A stretch of 64,000 bases of DNA. Origin: Nakamurella lactea DSM 19367 (GTDB lineage: Bacteria > Actinomycetota > Actinomycetes > Mycobacteriales > Nakamurellaceae). The stretch's first letter is position 1; every line of letters starts with the position of its first letter. The stretch is from positions 62,001 through 126,000 of the forward strand of contig NZ_AUFT01000007.1 of the NCBI RefSeq assembly GCF_000426645.1. Reading direction: 5' to 3'. Positions 24,815 through 33,563 of this stretch are shown here, in pieces. Below the pieces are notes generated by a model. It made no database searches, was not told the origin of the DNA, and saw only the letters and a list, made by a program, of their open reading frames with translations. The translations under genes and the position numbers were made by a program.

Positions 24815-26862
24815 CCCGCCTGCCGAACCTGGACGACCTGGAAGTGCTGCAGCGACCGAGCGACCCGACGATCTCGCCGGACGGCGGCACCGTCGTCTAC
24901 GTCGTCACCACGGTCGACACCACCGCCGATGCCGACCGCAGCCGGCTCTGGTGCGTCAGCACTGGCGGCTCGGCGCGGGAGCTGACCAGCGGCGATCACG
25001 ATGCGGCGCCGCGGTTCTCGCCGGACGGCAGCCGGATCGCCTTCCTCCGGGTGGTCGATGGTGCACCGCAGCTGCACCTGCTGGACATGACCGGGCCGGG
25101 GGAGCCGACGAAGCTCGGCGCCGCCCCGCTGGGCGCCGGCGCACCGGTCTGGAGCCCGGACGGACGCCGGATCGCCTTCACCGCACCGGTCGACCGGGCG
25201 GCGCCGGAGGCTGAGGATGCGGCGGCCGGTGCCGCCCGCCGGTCGACGGCGCCGGTCGCCATCGACCGGCTGGGGTACAAGGCTGACGGCTCGGGACGGC
25301 TCGGCGAGCTGCGCAGCCAGCTGTTCGTCGCAGCTGCCGACACGGACGCCGCTGCCGGCACGGCCGGCGGCGCCCGGCAGCTGACCGACGTCGACGGGCA
25401 TCTGGGGGCGCCGTCCTGGCACCCCGACGGCGATCGGATCGTGGTGACCGGATCGCTCGGCGATGATGCCGATCTCGGTTATGTGAGCACCGCGTTCCAG
25501 GTCGCCGTTCCGGGCTCCGCCGAGCTGGAGAACCACTCGCCGGCAACGGATCTGGACCCGATCGGCGTCGAAGACGGCATGATCGCGCTGGCCGGCTGGC
25601 TGCCGGACGGCACCGATCTGCTCGCCGTCGGGCGCGCCGAGCCGAGCGTCGGACACCTGCACCTGCTGCGGATGGCCCCGGACGGCAAGCTGAAATCGCT
25701 GACCGACGGCCTTGACCGGAACGTGATGCCCGGCGGTCCCGGCTATCCCGGCGGACTGCCACAGCCGATCCCGGGTGGAGACGAGGTGCTGTTCTGTGCC
25801 CGCGATCGCGGCTGCACCGGCGTTTATCGGGTCGGGATGGACGGCGCCACACCGACTCCGGTGCTGGCGACCGCCACCTCGGTGGTCTCCGGGCTGAGCG
25901 TCGCGGCGGCCGCGCCGGTCGCTGCGGCGGTGGTCGCCGACGGCGACAGCTACGGCGAGATCGTGCTGGTCGACCTCACCGACGGATCCAGGGCAACGCT
26001 GACGGCGCACACTCACAGCTGGCCGGCGGACGTCCGGCCGGCCCGCGTCGTCGAACGGACCTTCACCCTGGACGACGGTGGCACCGTGCACGGATTTCTG
26101 CTGCGCCCGGAGAACGCCGACGGCGCAACACCTCTGCTGCTGGACGCGCACGGTGGGCCGCACAACGCCTGGAGTCCGGTGCCGGACGCCGGTCACGGCT
26201 ACCACCAACTGCTGGTGGACAAGGGCTGGTCGGTGCTGCTGCTGAACCCGCGGGCCAGCGATGGCTACGGCGAGGACTTCTACCTGTCCAACGTCGGTGC
26301 CTGGGGTCACGGCGATCAGGCCGACTTCCTCGAACCGCTGCAGCAGTTGGTGAACGAGGGACTCGCCGATCCGGGCCGGCTGGCCGTCACCGGGTACAGC
26401 TACGGCGGCTTCACCACCTGCTGGCTCACCGGGCACACCGACGTCTTCGCCGCTGCGGTCGCCGGTGGCGTCGTCTCCGACACCGTCGGCCTGCTCACCT
26501 CCGACGAGGGCTACCCCGGGCTGAGCTGGGAGTTGGGCGGCACCGCGTGGGCGGACCGGGAGAAGCTGGCCGGACAGTCGCCGTTCGAATCGGTGGCGGC
26601 GGTGAACACCCCGACGCTGATCCTGCACGGCGGATCGGACGACCGCTGCCCGGTCGGTCAGGCCGAACTCTGGTTCACCGCACTGCGTTCCCGAGGGGTG
26701 CCGACCCGGCTGGTGCTCTATCCGGGCGGCTCCCACCTGTTCATCCTCAACGGCCGACCCTCCCATCGTCGCGACTACAGCGAACGACTGACGGCCTGGG
26801 TCACCGACCACGCCGGAGGGGCCGCAGCATCCACCACGACCACCGAGAAGGAGTCAGCATGA
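24811..26862 (+). CDS. S9-family prolyl-oligopeptidase-like peptidase
   Basis: A 683-residue cytoplasmic serine peptidase. The N-terminal ~400 residues form a beta-propeller with repeated SPDG...IAF blades (ISPDGGTVVYV, FSPDGSRIAFL, WSPDGRRIAFT). The C-terminal alpha/beta hydrolase domain carries S530 in TGYSYGGFT, the catalytic Asp in GGSDDRCPV and His in PGGSHLF. This is the acylaminoacyl-peptidase/dipeptidyl-peptidase plan, in which the propeller admits only short or N-blocked peptides. The GTG start overlaps the ATPase stop (GTGA), with GAAAGGA upstream. Next to an oligopeptide transporter it most likely trims imported peptides. Confidence 0.88.
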   Translation: MTRLPNLDDLEVLQRPSDPTISPDGGTVVYVVTTVDTTADADRSRLWCVSTGGSARELTSGDHDAAPRFSPDGSRIAFLRVVDGAPQLHLLDMTGPGEPTKLGAAPLGAGAPVWSPDGRRIAFTAPVDRAAPEAEDAAAGAARRSTAPVAIDRLGYKADGSGRLGELRSQLFVAAADTDAAAGTAGGARQLTDVDGHLGAPSWHPDGDRIVVTGSLGDDADLGYVSTAFQVAVPGSAELENHSPATDLDPIGVEDGMIALAGWLPDGTDLLAVGRAEPSVGHLHLLRMAPDGKLKSLTDGLDRNVMPGGPGYPGGLPQPIPGGDEVLFCARDRGCTGVYRVGMDGATPTPVLATATSVVSGLSVAAAAPVAAAVVADGDSYGEIVLVDLTDGSRATLTAHTHSWPADVRPARVVERTFTLDDGGTVHGFLLRPENADGATPLLLDAHGGPHNAWSPVPDAGHGYHQLLVDKGWSVLLLNPRASDGYGEDFYLSNVGAWGHGDQADFLEPLQQLVNEGLADPGRLAVTGYSYGGFTTCWLTGHTDVFAAAVAGGVVSDTVGLLTSDEGYPGLSWELGGTAWADREKLAGQSPFESVAAVNTPTLILHGGSDDRCPVGQAELWFTALRSRGVPTRLVLYPGGSHLFILNGRPSHRRDYSERLTAWVTDHAGGAAASTTTTEKESA

Positions 26863-28322
26863 GCACGGCCACCGACCAGGAAACCCGCGCGTCAGCCCCG
26901 TCAGCCGAAGAACCGCAACGGTTCTCGATTCCCGGCACCGCGACGACCAAACTGGACGCCGCCCATTGGCGAGCCAGGCTCGCCGAGCTCATCGACACCT
27001 ACCGGGTGCCGGGAGCCAGCCTCGGCATTCTGCGTGACGGCGCCATCACCGACGTGTCGGCGGGAGTCCTGTCCAAGGCCACCGGTGTCCCGGCAACCCC
27101 GGATTCGGTGTGGCAGATCGGTTCCATCAGCAAGGTGTGGACCGCGACCCTGATCATGCAACTGGTCGACCAGGGCAAGATCGGGCTCGACCAACCGGTG
27201 GTGGAGATCCTGCCGGACTTCAAGGTCGCCGACCCGGAGGTGACCGCCGAGGTCACCGTCCGGCATTTGCTGACCCACACCAGCGGTATCGACGGCGACG
27301 TGTTCACCGACACCGGCCGCGGTGACGACTGCGTCGGCGAGTACGTCGCGCAACTCACCGGGGTGGAACAGAACCACCCGCTCGGTGCCACCTGGTCGTA
27401 CTGCAACTCGGGCTACATCCTGCTCGGCGGCATCATCGAGAAGGTGACCGGAAAGATCTGGGACGCCGCGCTCACCGAGCAGTTGATCACCCCGCTGGGG
27501 CTGCAGGCGACGGTCACGCTGCCCGAGCAGGCCCTGCTGCACCGAGCGGCGGTCGGCCATGTCGGCGAGCCGGGTGCCGATCCGAGGCCGACCCCGCAGA
27601 TGCTGCTACCCCGTTCGGCGGGGCCGGCCGGCCTGATCACCGCCCGGACGCACGATCTGCTGTGTTTCGCCCGGATGCACCTGGCCGGCGGCGTCACCGC
27701 CGACGGCCGGCGGCTGCTGTCGGTCGACAGCGCCCGGCAGATGACCGAGCACCAGGCGGACGTGCCCGACCCGTACACCCTCGGCGGCGGATCATGGGGG
27801 CTGGGCTGGATCCGGTTCGACTGGAACGGAACGGAACTGATCGGCCACGACGGGTCCACCATCGGGCAGAACGCGTTCCTGCGGATCCTGCCAGGGCAGG
27901 ACTTCGCCGTGGCGCTGTTCACCAACGGTGGTGACAGCAAGGGGCTGTTCCAGCAGCTGTATGCCGAGATCTTCGCCGAGCTGGCCGACACCGCCATTCC
28001 GCCGAAGTTCGAGCCGCCGGCGGAACCGCCGACGGTGGACATCACGCCATGGCTCGGCCGCTACGAGCGGGCCTCGCTGCACACCGAGATCTTCCTCGAG
28101 GACGGCAAGCCGGTCCTCAAGGAGACCGCGGTCGGCCCGCTCGCCGAGCTGGATCCGGACGCGGGCAGTCACGAGCTGCCGCTGGTGGCGGTGAGCGACA
28201 ACCTGTTCGCCGCCCACGTCGCCGAGATCGACAGCTGGATGCCGGTGACCTTCTACCAGCTCGACAACGGCGCCAGATACGTGCACTACGGCGTCCGGGC
28301 CAACCCCAAGGTCGACAACTGA
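26859..28322 (+). CDS. S12-type serine hydrolase (class C beta-lactamase / D-aminopeptidase family), first copy
   Basis: A 487-residue protein with no signal peptide. The SxxK nucleophile motif is S89-I-S-K92, the YxN motif is YCN in ATWSYCNSGY, and the third-box motif is GHDGST in place of KTG. HLLTHTSGI is also present, as in most S12 hydrolases. The last ~110 residues form an extra C-terminal domain (WLGRYERASLHTE onward) of the kind found in D-aminopeptidase and related peptidases. S12 members in the cytoplasm often cleave D-amino-acid peptides, amides or esters. ATGA overlap with the S9 peptidase gene and TGATG overlap with the racemase gene tie it to the operon. Confidence 0.85.
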   Translation: MSTATDQETRASAPSAEEPQRFSIPGTATTKLDAAHWRARLAELIDTYRVPGASLGILRDGAITDVSAGVLSKATGVPATPDSVWQIGSISKVWTATLIMQLVDQGKIGLDQPVVEILPDFKVADPEVTAEVTVRHLLTHTSGIDGDVFTDTGRGDDCVGEYVAQLTGVEQNHPLGATWSYCNSGYILLGGIIEKVTGKIWDAALTEQLITPLGLQATVTLPEQALLHRAAVGHVGEPGADPRPTPQMLLPRSAGPAGLITARTHDLLCFARMHLAGGVTADGRRLLSVDSARQMTEHQADVPDPYTLGGGSWGLGWIRFDWNGTELIGHDGSTIGQNAFLRILPGQDFAVALFTNGGDSKGLFQQLYAEIFAELADTAIPPKFEPPAEPPTVDITPWLGRYERASLHTEIFLEDGKPVLKETAVGPLAELDPDAGSHELPLVAVSDNLFAAHVAEIDSWMPVTFYQLDNGARYVHYGVRANPKVDN

Positions 28323-29431
28323 TGCGCATCGACGCGGTGGAACTGCGGCAGGTCCGGATGCCGCTGAAGTCGCCCTTCCGCACCTCGTTCGGCAGTGAGT
28401 ACGACCGCAGCATCCTGCTGCTCGCCGTACACAGCGGCGGCGCCGTCGGCTGGGGCGAGTGCGTGGCGATGTCGGATCCCTTGTATTCCTCCGAATATCG
28501 CGACGCCGCGACCGACGTGCTGCTGCGCTTCCTGCTGCCGGCCCTGGCCGACCGGGAGCTGCGGGCCACCGACGTCGGGCCGCTGCTGGAGCGATTCCGC
28601 GGCCATCGGATGGCGAAGGCTGCCATCGAGGCAGCGGTACTCGACGCCGAGCTGCAGCTGCGCGGCGAATCACTGGCCGGATACCTGGGCGCGACCACCG
28701 ACCGGGTGGCGGCCGGCGTGTCGGTGGGCATCGCCGACTCGATACCGGCTCTGCTGCAGGAGGTCGGCGGATACCTGGACTCCGGCTACCGCCGGATCAA
28801 GCTGAAGATCCAGCCGGGCTGGGACGTCGAGCCGGTGGCCGCGGTGCGTCGGGAGTTCGGCGCCGAGCTGCCACTGCAGGTCGACGCGAACACCGCTTAC
28901 CGGCTCTCCGATGCCCGACAGCTGGCCCGGCTGGACGAGTTCGACCTCTTGTTGATCGAACAGCCGCTGCCCGAGGAAGACTTGTTGGGGCACGCCAGGC
29001 TGGCCGAGCAGATCAGCACCCCGGTGTGTTTGGACGAGAGCATCACCTCGGCGGAAAGTGTGGCCCAGGCGATCACCCTCGGCGCCTGCGAGGTGGTGAA
29101 CATCAAGCCGGGCCGGGTCGGCGGCTATCTGGAGGCCAGGCGGATTCACGACGTGGCCAGCGCGCACGGGTTGCCGGTGTGGTGCGGCGGGATGCTGGAG
29201 ACCGGTATCGGCCGGGCCGCCAACCTGGCGTTGGCCGCGCTGCCGGGATTCGTGTTGCCCGGCGACACCTCGGCCTCGGACCGTTACTACGCAGAGGATC
29301 TCACCGAGCCGTTCGTCCTCGAGGACGGGTACGTCCGGGTGCCGACCGGCCCGGGGATCGGAGTGGCGCCCGACCCGGACAGGTTGAGCGCGCGCACCGA
29401 GAGCGTGCAGACCTTCACCCCCGGTAGCTGA
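28322..29431 (+). CDS. Enolase-superfamily N-acyl/N-succinylamino acid racemase (MenC/NAAAR-like)
   Basis: A 369-residue enzyme of the muconate-lactonising subgroup. The active-site set is complete: K160 and K162 (KLKIQPGWD), D187 (VDANTAY), E213 (LIEQPL), D238 (CLDES) and K262 (NIKPGRVGG). KLKIxPGxD and NIKxGRVGG are signatures of the o-succinylbenzoate synthase/NAAAR branch, and residue numbers run almost in step with Amycolatopsis NAAAR. No menaquinone gene is near, whereas peptidases, an acyltransferase and a deacylase are. Racemising N-acylated (probably N-succinylated) amino acids is therefore more likely than menaquinone synthesis. Confidence 0.85.
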   Translation: MRIDAVELRQVRMPLKSPFRTSFGSEYDRSILLLAVHSGGAVGWGECVAMSDPLYSSEYRDAATDVLLRFLLPALADRELRATDVGPLLERFRGHRMAKAAIEAAVLDAELQLRGESLAGYLGATTDRVAAGVSVGIADSIPALLQEVGGYLDSGYRRIKLKIQPGWDVEPVAAVRREFGAELPLQVDANTAYRLSDARQLARLDEFDLLLIEQPLPEEDLLGHARLAEQISTPVCLDESITSAESVAQAITLGACEVVNIKPGRVGGYLEARRIHDVASAHGLPVWCGGMLETGIGRAANLALAALPGFVLPGDTSASDRYYAEDLTEPFVLEDGYVRVPTGPGIGVAPDPDRLSARTESVQTFTPGS

Positions 29432-29442
29432 CGGGCGACGGG

Positions 29443-31245
29443 ATGGCCAGCGGAGCGCACGTGCGGACCACCGCCACGACAGGTGACAGGGCCACGCTGG
29501 CCGGCTTGCTGGCGCATCTCGGTGGCACCCTGCTGTCGCTGGCCGCCGGTGTCGCGGACGACCGTCCGGTCGAGGCGGTGGTGATCCACGACCCGCTGGA
29601 CGAGGAGATCGTGCCGCCGCACGCCGTCGTGCTCGCGGTGGGCGTCAGCGGGTCGGACGGAATCGTCGGCCTGCTGGAATCGCTGTCCGGGCTGCAGGTT
29701 TCGGCTGTCGTGGTGCGGGCACCGGCGGAGGCCGGGCCGGTGGTGCAGCGGGCCGTCGGTGAAGCCGGGGCGGTCCTGCTGGAGCTGACCCACGGGGCCA
29801 CCTGGACGCAGATCACCAGCCTGGTGCGGACCGTCATCGGGGAGGGCCAGGTCAGCTGGGTCGGGGCCGACGCCGGCCTCCCGGACGGAGCTCCCAACGG
29901 CGACCTGTTCGCGGTCGCCAACGCGGTGAGCGCGTTGATCGATGCACCGGTGACGATCGAGGACCGGGCGTCGCGGGTACTGGCCTTCTCCGGCGGGCAG
30001 GACGCCGCGGACGCGTCCCGGATCGAAACGGTGCTCGGCCGTCAGGTGCCGGCAGCCTACCGGGACAAACTCGAGCGGATCGGGGTGTTCCGCCGGATGT
30101 TCCGGGAGGGCGGGCCGGTGTTCGTCGATCACCGGGACCTGGGTGAGCCGTCGATCGCCAAGTCCCGCACCGCCATTGCGATCCGGGCCGGCGACGAAAT
30201 CCTCGGATCGATGTGGGCAGCGGTCGACGCGGAGCTGACGTCGCAGCGACGGGATGCCTTCATCGACGCCGCGCACGTGGTGGCTCTGCAGTTGTTGCGA
30301 CAGCGGGCCGGGGCGGACGTCGAGCGCCGGGTGCGCTCGGATCTGGTGGCCACGGTGCTCCGCGGCGGCTCCGAGGCGGTGTCCGCCGCCGCCCGACTGG
30401 GGCTCGGCGCCGGCGCGACCGTGGTGTTGGCCGCCACCCCCCTGGACGAGGCCGAACTGGGCCCACAGGCAGACCTGGAGGTCGGCAGGCAGCAGATCGC
30501 CGATGCGCTGAGCCTGCACCTGTCGGCGGTGCATCCACGTTCGGCGAGCGCGCTGATCGGCGGGATCGCCTACGGCGTCCTGCCCAGTGACAGCGGTGAC
30601 CGGGCCACCTCGACCGCCCGGCGGATCGCCGAGAACTTCGTGGCGCGCACCGGGTCCCGGCTCCGGGTCGCGGTCGGCATCGGCCGGGTCGCGCACGATC
30701 TTCGGGACCTGGAACGCTCCCGGGCCGACGCCGACCGGGCGCTGCGGGTGCTCCGTCGGCCGGGTGCGACGATCTCGGTCGCCGGCATCGACGAGGTATT
30801 CGCCGAGGCCTTGCTGATCGAGCTCAGCGATCGGGCCGAGGCCGAGGGCTACCGGGGTTGGGGCTCATTGGCCGCGCTGGCCGACTACGACGGCAACCAC
30901 AACGCCGAACTGGTGCCGACGCTGTGGTCCTATCTCGAAGAGCTCGGCGACGTCACGGCAGCATCGGAACGGGTACGGGTGCATCCCAACACCTTTCGCT
31001 ACCGACTGCGTCGGATCGTGCAGATCGGCGGCCTGGACCTGGCCGACCCGCGGGTCCGGTTCGCCGCGATGCTGCAACTGCGGCTGGTCGGTTTCGACGG
31101 ACGGGCGCCGTCGTCGGCCCCCACGTTGTCGGCCGGAGGGTCGGCGGCGGGAAGGTCGGCGGCGGGAACCTCGCCGCCGATAGGCCAACCGCACCAAGTA
31201 GCGGGTGTCGATTCTGCTGCGCCGACGAAGGACCGACCGAGGTGA
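29443..31245 (+). CDS. PucR-family transcriptional regulator
   Basis: A 600-residue regulator encoded inside the operon. The N-terminal ~130 residues are the PucR ligand/sensing domain (VVIHDPLDEE, VLAVGVSGSDGIVGLLESL). The middle has a GAF-like segment and a degenerate GGDEF-like (CdaR) region. The C-terminus has the PucR helix-turn-helix (LEELGDVTAASERVRVHPNT, then FRYRLRRI). A low-complexity Ser/Ala/Gly tail follows, encoded by an imperfect 15-base tandem (GGTCGGCGGCGGGAA) near 31138-31170. PucR proteins activate catabolic operons in response to the substrate, and it probably controls the 17-35 kb operon. A GTG at 29461 with GGAG at 29452-29455 is a good alternative start. Confidence 0.85.
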   Translation: MASGAHVRTTATTGDRATLAGLLAHLGGTLLSLAAGVADDRPVEAVVIHDPLDEEIVPPHAVVLAVGVSGSDGIVGLLESLSGLQVSAVVVRAPAEAGPVVQRAVGEAGAVLLELTHGATWTQITSLVRTVIGEGQVSWVGADAGLPDGAPNGDLFAVANAVSALIDAPVTIEDRASRVLAFSGGQDAADASRIETVLGRQVPAAYRDKLERIGVFRRMFREGGPVFVDHRDLGEPSIAKSRTAIAIRAGDEILGSMWAAVDAELTSQRRDAFIDAAHVVALQLLRQRAGADVERRVRSDLVATVLRGGSEAVSAAARLGLGAGATVVLAATPLDEAELGPQADLEVGRQQIADALSLHLSAVHPRSASALIGGIAYGVLPSDSGDRATSTARRIAENFVARTGSRLRVAVGIGRVAHDLRDLERSRADADRALRVLRRPGATISVAGIDEVFAEALLIELSDRAEAEGYRGWGSLAALADYDGNHNAELVPTLWSYLEELGDVTAASERVRVHPNTFRYRLRRIVQIGGLDLADPRVRFAAMLQLRLVGFDGRAPSSAPTLSAGGSAAGRSAAGTSPPIGQPHQVAGVDSAAPTKDRPR

Positions 31246-32135
31246 GGCACCATTCTGACAAGGTGACTCAGGTATCTCGAACCCTGCCGACGCCGCAGCG
31301 GCACGCCGACCAGGTGGCACAGGCCGCCGCGCAGCGTGCCGGGGTGACCGTCGACGAGGTGGTGAGCCCTGGTCGGCTCAAGGACGTCGAGCAGTTGTTC
31401 CGGACCGTCTGGGAGACCGACCGGGACCGGCCGCCGATCAGCGCCGATGTGCTGCGGGCGCTGGTCCACTCCGGTTCGTATGTCGCCGCGGCCTACACCG
31501 CTGACGGTCGGCTCGCCGCGGCCGGCGTCGGGTTCCTGGCCACCGACGTGCGGTCGGCGGAGGTGGGCGGGACCGAGTCACCAGTGGCCTCGATGCACTC
31601 GCATATCGCCGCCGTGGCACCGGGAACGGAGCGACACGGGATCGGCAGCGCGCTCAAGCTGCACCAACGCGGGTGGGCGATCCGGCGCGGACTCCGCTCG
31701 ATCACCTGGACCTTCGACCCGCTGGTCCGGCGCAACGCCGGGTTCAACGCCCATCTGGGCGCCGAGTTCGTGCGGTACTACCCGGATTTCTACGGCGAGA
31801 TGGCGGACGGCCGGAACGCCGGGCAGGGCAGCGACCGGCTGCTCGCCCGGTGGGACCTGCAGCTGCCGGCGGTTCCCAGGGTCGCCGTAGAGCCGGTGGG
31901 TGATCGCCAGCGGCTGCTGGAACCCGACGGCGACGGCCGCCCGGTGGCCGGGACGATCGAGGGCGACCGGGCGTGGGTGGCGACACCGGCGAACATCGAG
32001 CAGCTCCGCCGGGTCGACCCCGACCTGGCCGGCCGGTGGCGCATCGCCGTCCGTGATGCGATGGAACCACTGCAGTCCGGCTGGCGGATCGACGGATTCA
32101 CCGCCGGCGGCAGCTATCTGCTGGTGCGCGAATAA
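31242..32135 (+). CDS. GNAT-superfamily acyltransferase (COG3375 type)
   Basis: A 297-residue protein of the predicted GNAT group COG3375. Recognisable blocks are ADGRLAAAGVGFLAT, SHIAAVAPGTERHGIGSALK (the acyl-CoA pyrophosphate loop), the R-RNAGFNAHLGAEFVRYYPDFYG core and ARWDLQLP. The GTG at 31242 overlaps the PucR stop (GTGA) and has AAGGA nine bases upstream. GNAT succinyltransferases are known partners of N-succinylamino acid racemase in a D- to L-amino acid route. This gene lies one regulator away from the racemase, so N-succinylation of D-amino acids is a sensible prediction. Confidence 0.75.
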   Translation: MRHHSDKVTQVSRTLPTPQRHADQVAQAAAQRAGVTVDEVVSPGRLKDVEQLFRTVWETDRDRPPISADVLRALVHSGSYVAAAYTADGRLAAAGVGFLATDVRSAEVGGTESPVASMHSHIAAVAPGTERHGIGSALKLHQRGWAIRRGLRSITWTFDPLVRRNAGFNAHLGAEFVRYYPDFYGEMADGRNAGQGSDRLLARWDLQLPAVPRVAVEPVGDRQRLLEPDGDGRPVAGTIEGDRAWVATPANIEQLRRVDPDLAGRWRIAVRDAMEPLQSGWRIDGFTAGGSYLLVRE

Positions 32136-32162
32136 GCCCAACCACGAACAACGAGGAGAGAC

Positions 32163-33563
32163 ATGAACGTCACCGAGCGACTGCAGGCGATCGTCACCGA
32201 ACAGGCCGAACTGGCCGGGGTCCCCGGCGTGTCCGTCGGAGTGTGGCTCGACGGCGACGCCTCCTACGCCTATCACGGGGTGACCAGCATCGAGAACCCG
32301 CTGCCGGTCGACGAGAACACGTTGTTCCAGTTCGGCTCCACCGGCAAGACGTTCACCGGCACGGCAATCATGCGCCTGGTGCAGGACGGCCGGATCGATC
32401 TCGACGCGCCGGTCCGGCAGTATCTGCCGGACTTCCGGGTGTCCGACGAGGCGGCCTCGGCGGCGGTCACGGTGCTACAACTGCTCAACCACACCGCCGG
32501 CTGGTCGGGGGACCGGATGGGCGATGCGTCGGACAACGGCCCGGAATCCATCGAGAGGTTCGTCGCCGCGATGGCCGGCCTCGAGCAGGAGTTCGCGCCC
32601 GGGACGGCGATGTCCTACAACAACGCCTCGCTGTCGGTGGCCGGCCGGATCATCGAAGTGGTGACCGGACAACGGTTCGAGCAGGCGATCCAGGAGCTGG
32701 TGCTGACGCCGCTCGGCCTCGAGCACACCTTCACCTCGGGCGACGATGCGATGACCCGCCGGTTCGCGGTCGGGCACGTGCCGGCGGGCGAGGACGCGCT
32801 CGCCGTTGCCCGGCCCTGGGGCCTACCGCGGTCCGGCGCTCCGGCCGGCGGGCTCACGGCCAACGCCGGTGACCTGGTGTCCTGGATCAGGTTCCATCTC
32901 GGTGACGGCACCGCCGCCGACGGCAGCCGGGTGCTCGAGGAAGCGACCCTGAAGCGGATGCAGCAGCCGACCGTCGACATCGAAGGATCCGCCCTCGGTG
33001 ATCACATCGGCATCTCCTGGATGTTGGCCGACGTCGACGGGGTGCGCCTGGTGAGCCACGGCGGCAACACCATCGGGCAGGAGTCGGCGTTCGTGATGGT
33101 GCCCGAGCGCAGCTTCGGCATCGCGACGCTGACCAACGCGTCCGGGCCCGGTGGGAGCTTCAACACCGCGGTGGTGAAGGCCGCGCTGGCCGAATTTGCC
33201 GGCGTGCAAGAGGTCGAGCCGGAGCCCACCGACCGCACGGACGCGGAACTGAGCGGCTACGCCGGGCAGTACGAGACAGTGGCGATGGCGATCGACATCT
33301 CCGTTGACGGACATCGCCTGTCGGCGGATATGAAGGCGAAACCGGCCTTCCTCGAGGCCCTCGGCGCCAGCGAAGAGGACTTCGCGCAACCGCCGGTGGC
33401 GCTCGGCATGGTCGGCGCGGACGGCGACCGGTTCATCGCCGTCGACGGTTCCAGCAAGGGCATGAAGGGCGTGTTCTTCCGCTCGCCGGACGGCGCCGTC
33501 ACCGGCGCGCACATCGGTGGACGGTTCGCGGCCAGGATCAACGTGCCGGCCGGCCGCGGGTGA
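32163..33563 (+). CDS. S12-type serine hydrolase, second copy
   Basis: A 466-residue relative of the hydrolase at 26859, also without a signal peptide. Motifs are S59-T-G-K62 in FGSTGKTF, SYNNASLSV (the YxN box), HTAGWSGD and HGGNT as the third box. A C-terminal lipocalin-like segment (LSGYAGQYETVAMAIDISVD onward) follows the hydrolase domain. GAGGAGAG lies just upstream of the ATG. Its SxxK box and C-terminal segment differ from those of the first copy, so the two probably differ in substrate. D-aminopeptidase, amidase or esterase activity are the plausible roles. GTGA overlap couples it to the amidohydrolase. Confidence 0.83.
   Translation: MNVTERLQAIVTEQAELAGVPGVSVGVWLDGDASYAYHGVTSIENPLPVDENTLFQFGSTGKTFTGTAIMRLVQDGRIDLDAPVRQYLPDFRVSDEAASAAVTVLQLLNHTAGWSGDRMGDASDNGPESIERFVAAMAGLEQEFAPGTAMSYNNASLSVAGRIIEVVTGQRFEQAIQELVLTPLGLEHTFTSGDDAMTRRFAVGHVPAGEDALAVARPWGLPRSGAPAGGLTANAGDLVSWIRFHLGDGTAADGSRVLEEATLKRMQQPTVDIEGSALGDHIGISWMLADVDGVRLVSHGGNTIGQESAFVMVPERSFGIATLTNASGPGGSFNTAVVKAALAEFAGVQEVEPEPTDRTDAELSGYAGQYETVAMAIDISVDGHRLSADMKAKPAFLEALGASEEDFAQPPVALGMVGADGDRFIAVDGSSKGMKGVFFRSPDGAVTGAHIGGRFAARINVPAGRG

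Noticed and set aside
22720-26811. A 1363-codon open frame on the minus strand across the ABC transporter and peptidase genes
   Set aside because: It is the mirror of strongly supported plus-strand genes with complete Walker and catalytic motifs. GC-rich codon bias opens antisense frames, and the translation shows no domain.
28322-29431. Menaquinone gene menC
   Set aside because: Residue motifs fit both OSBS and NAAAR, but there is no men gene nearby and the operon is about peptides and N-acyl amino acids.
31138-31185. Repeated GGTCGGCGGCGGGAA units as a possible CRISPR or regulatory array
   Set aside because: Only two or three units with no spacers, inside the 3' coding end of the PucR gene, where they encode a Ser/Ala/Gly tail.
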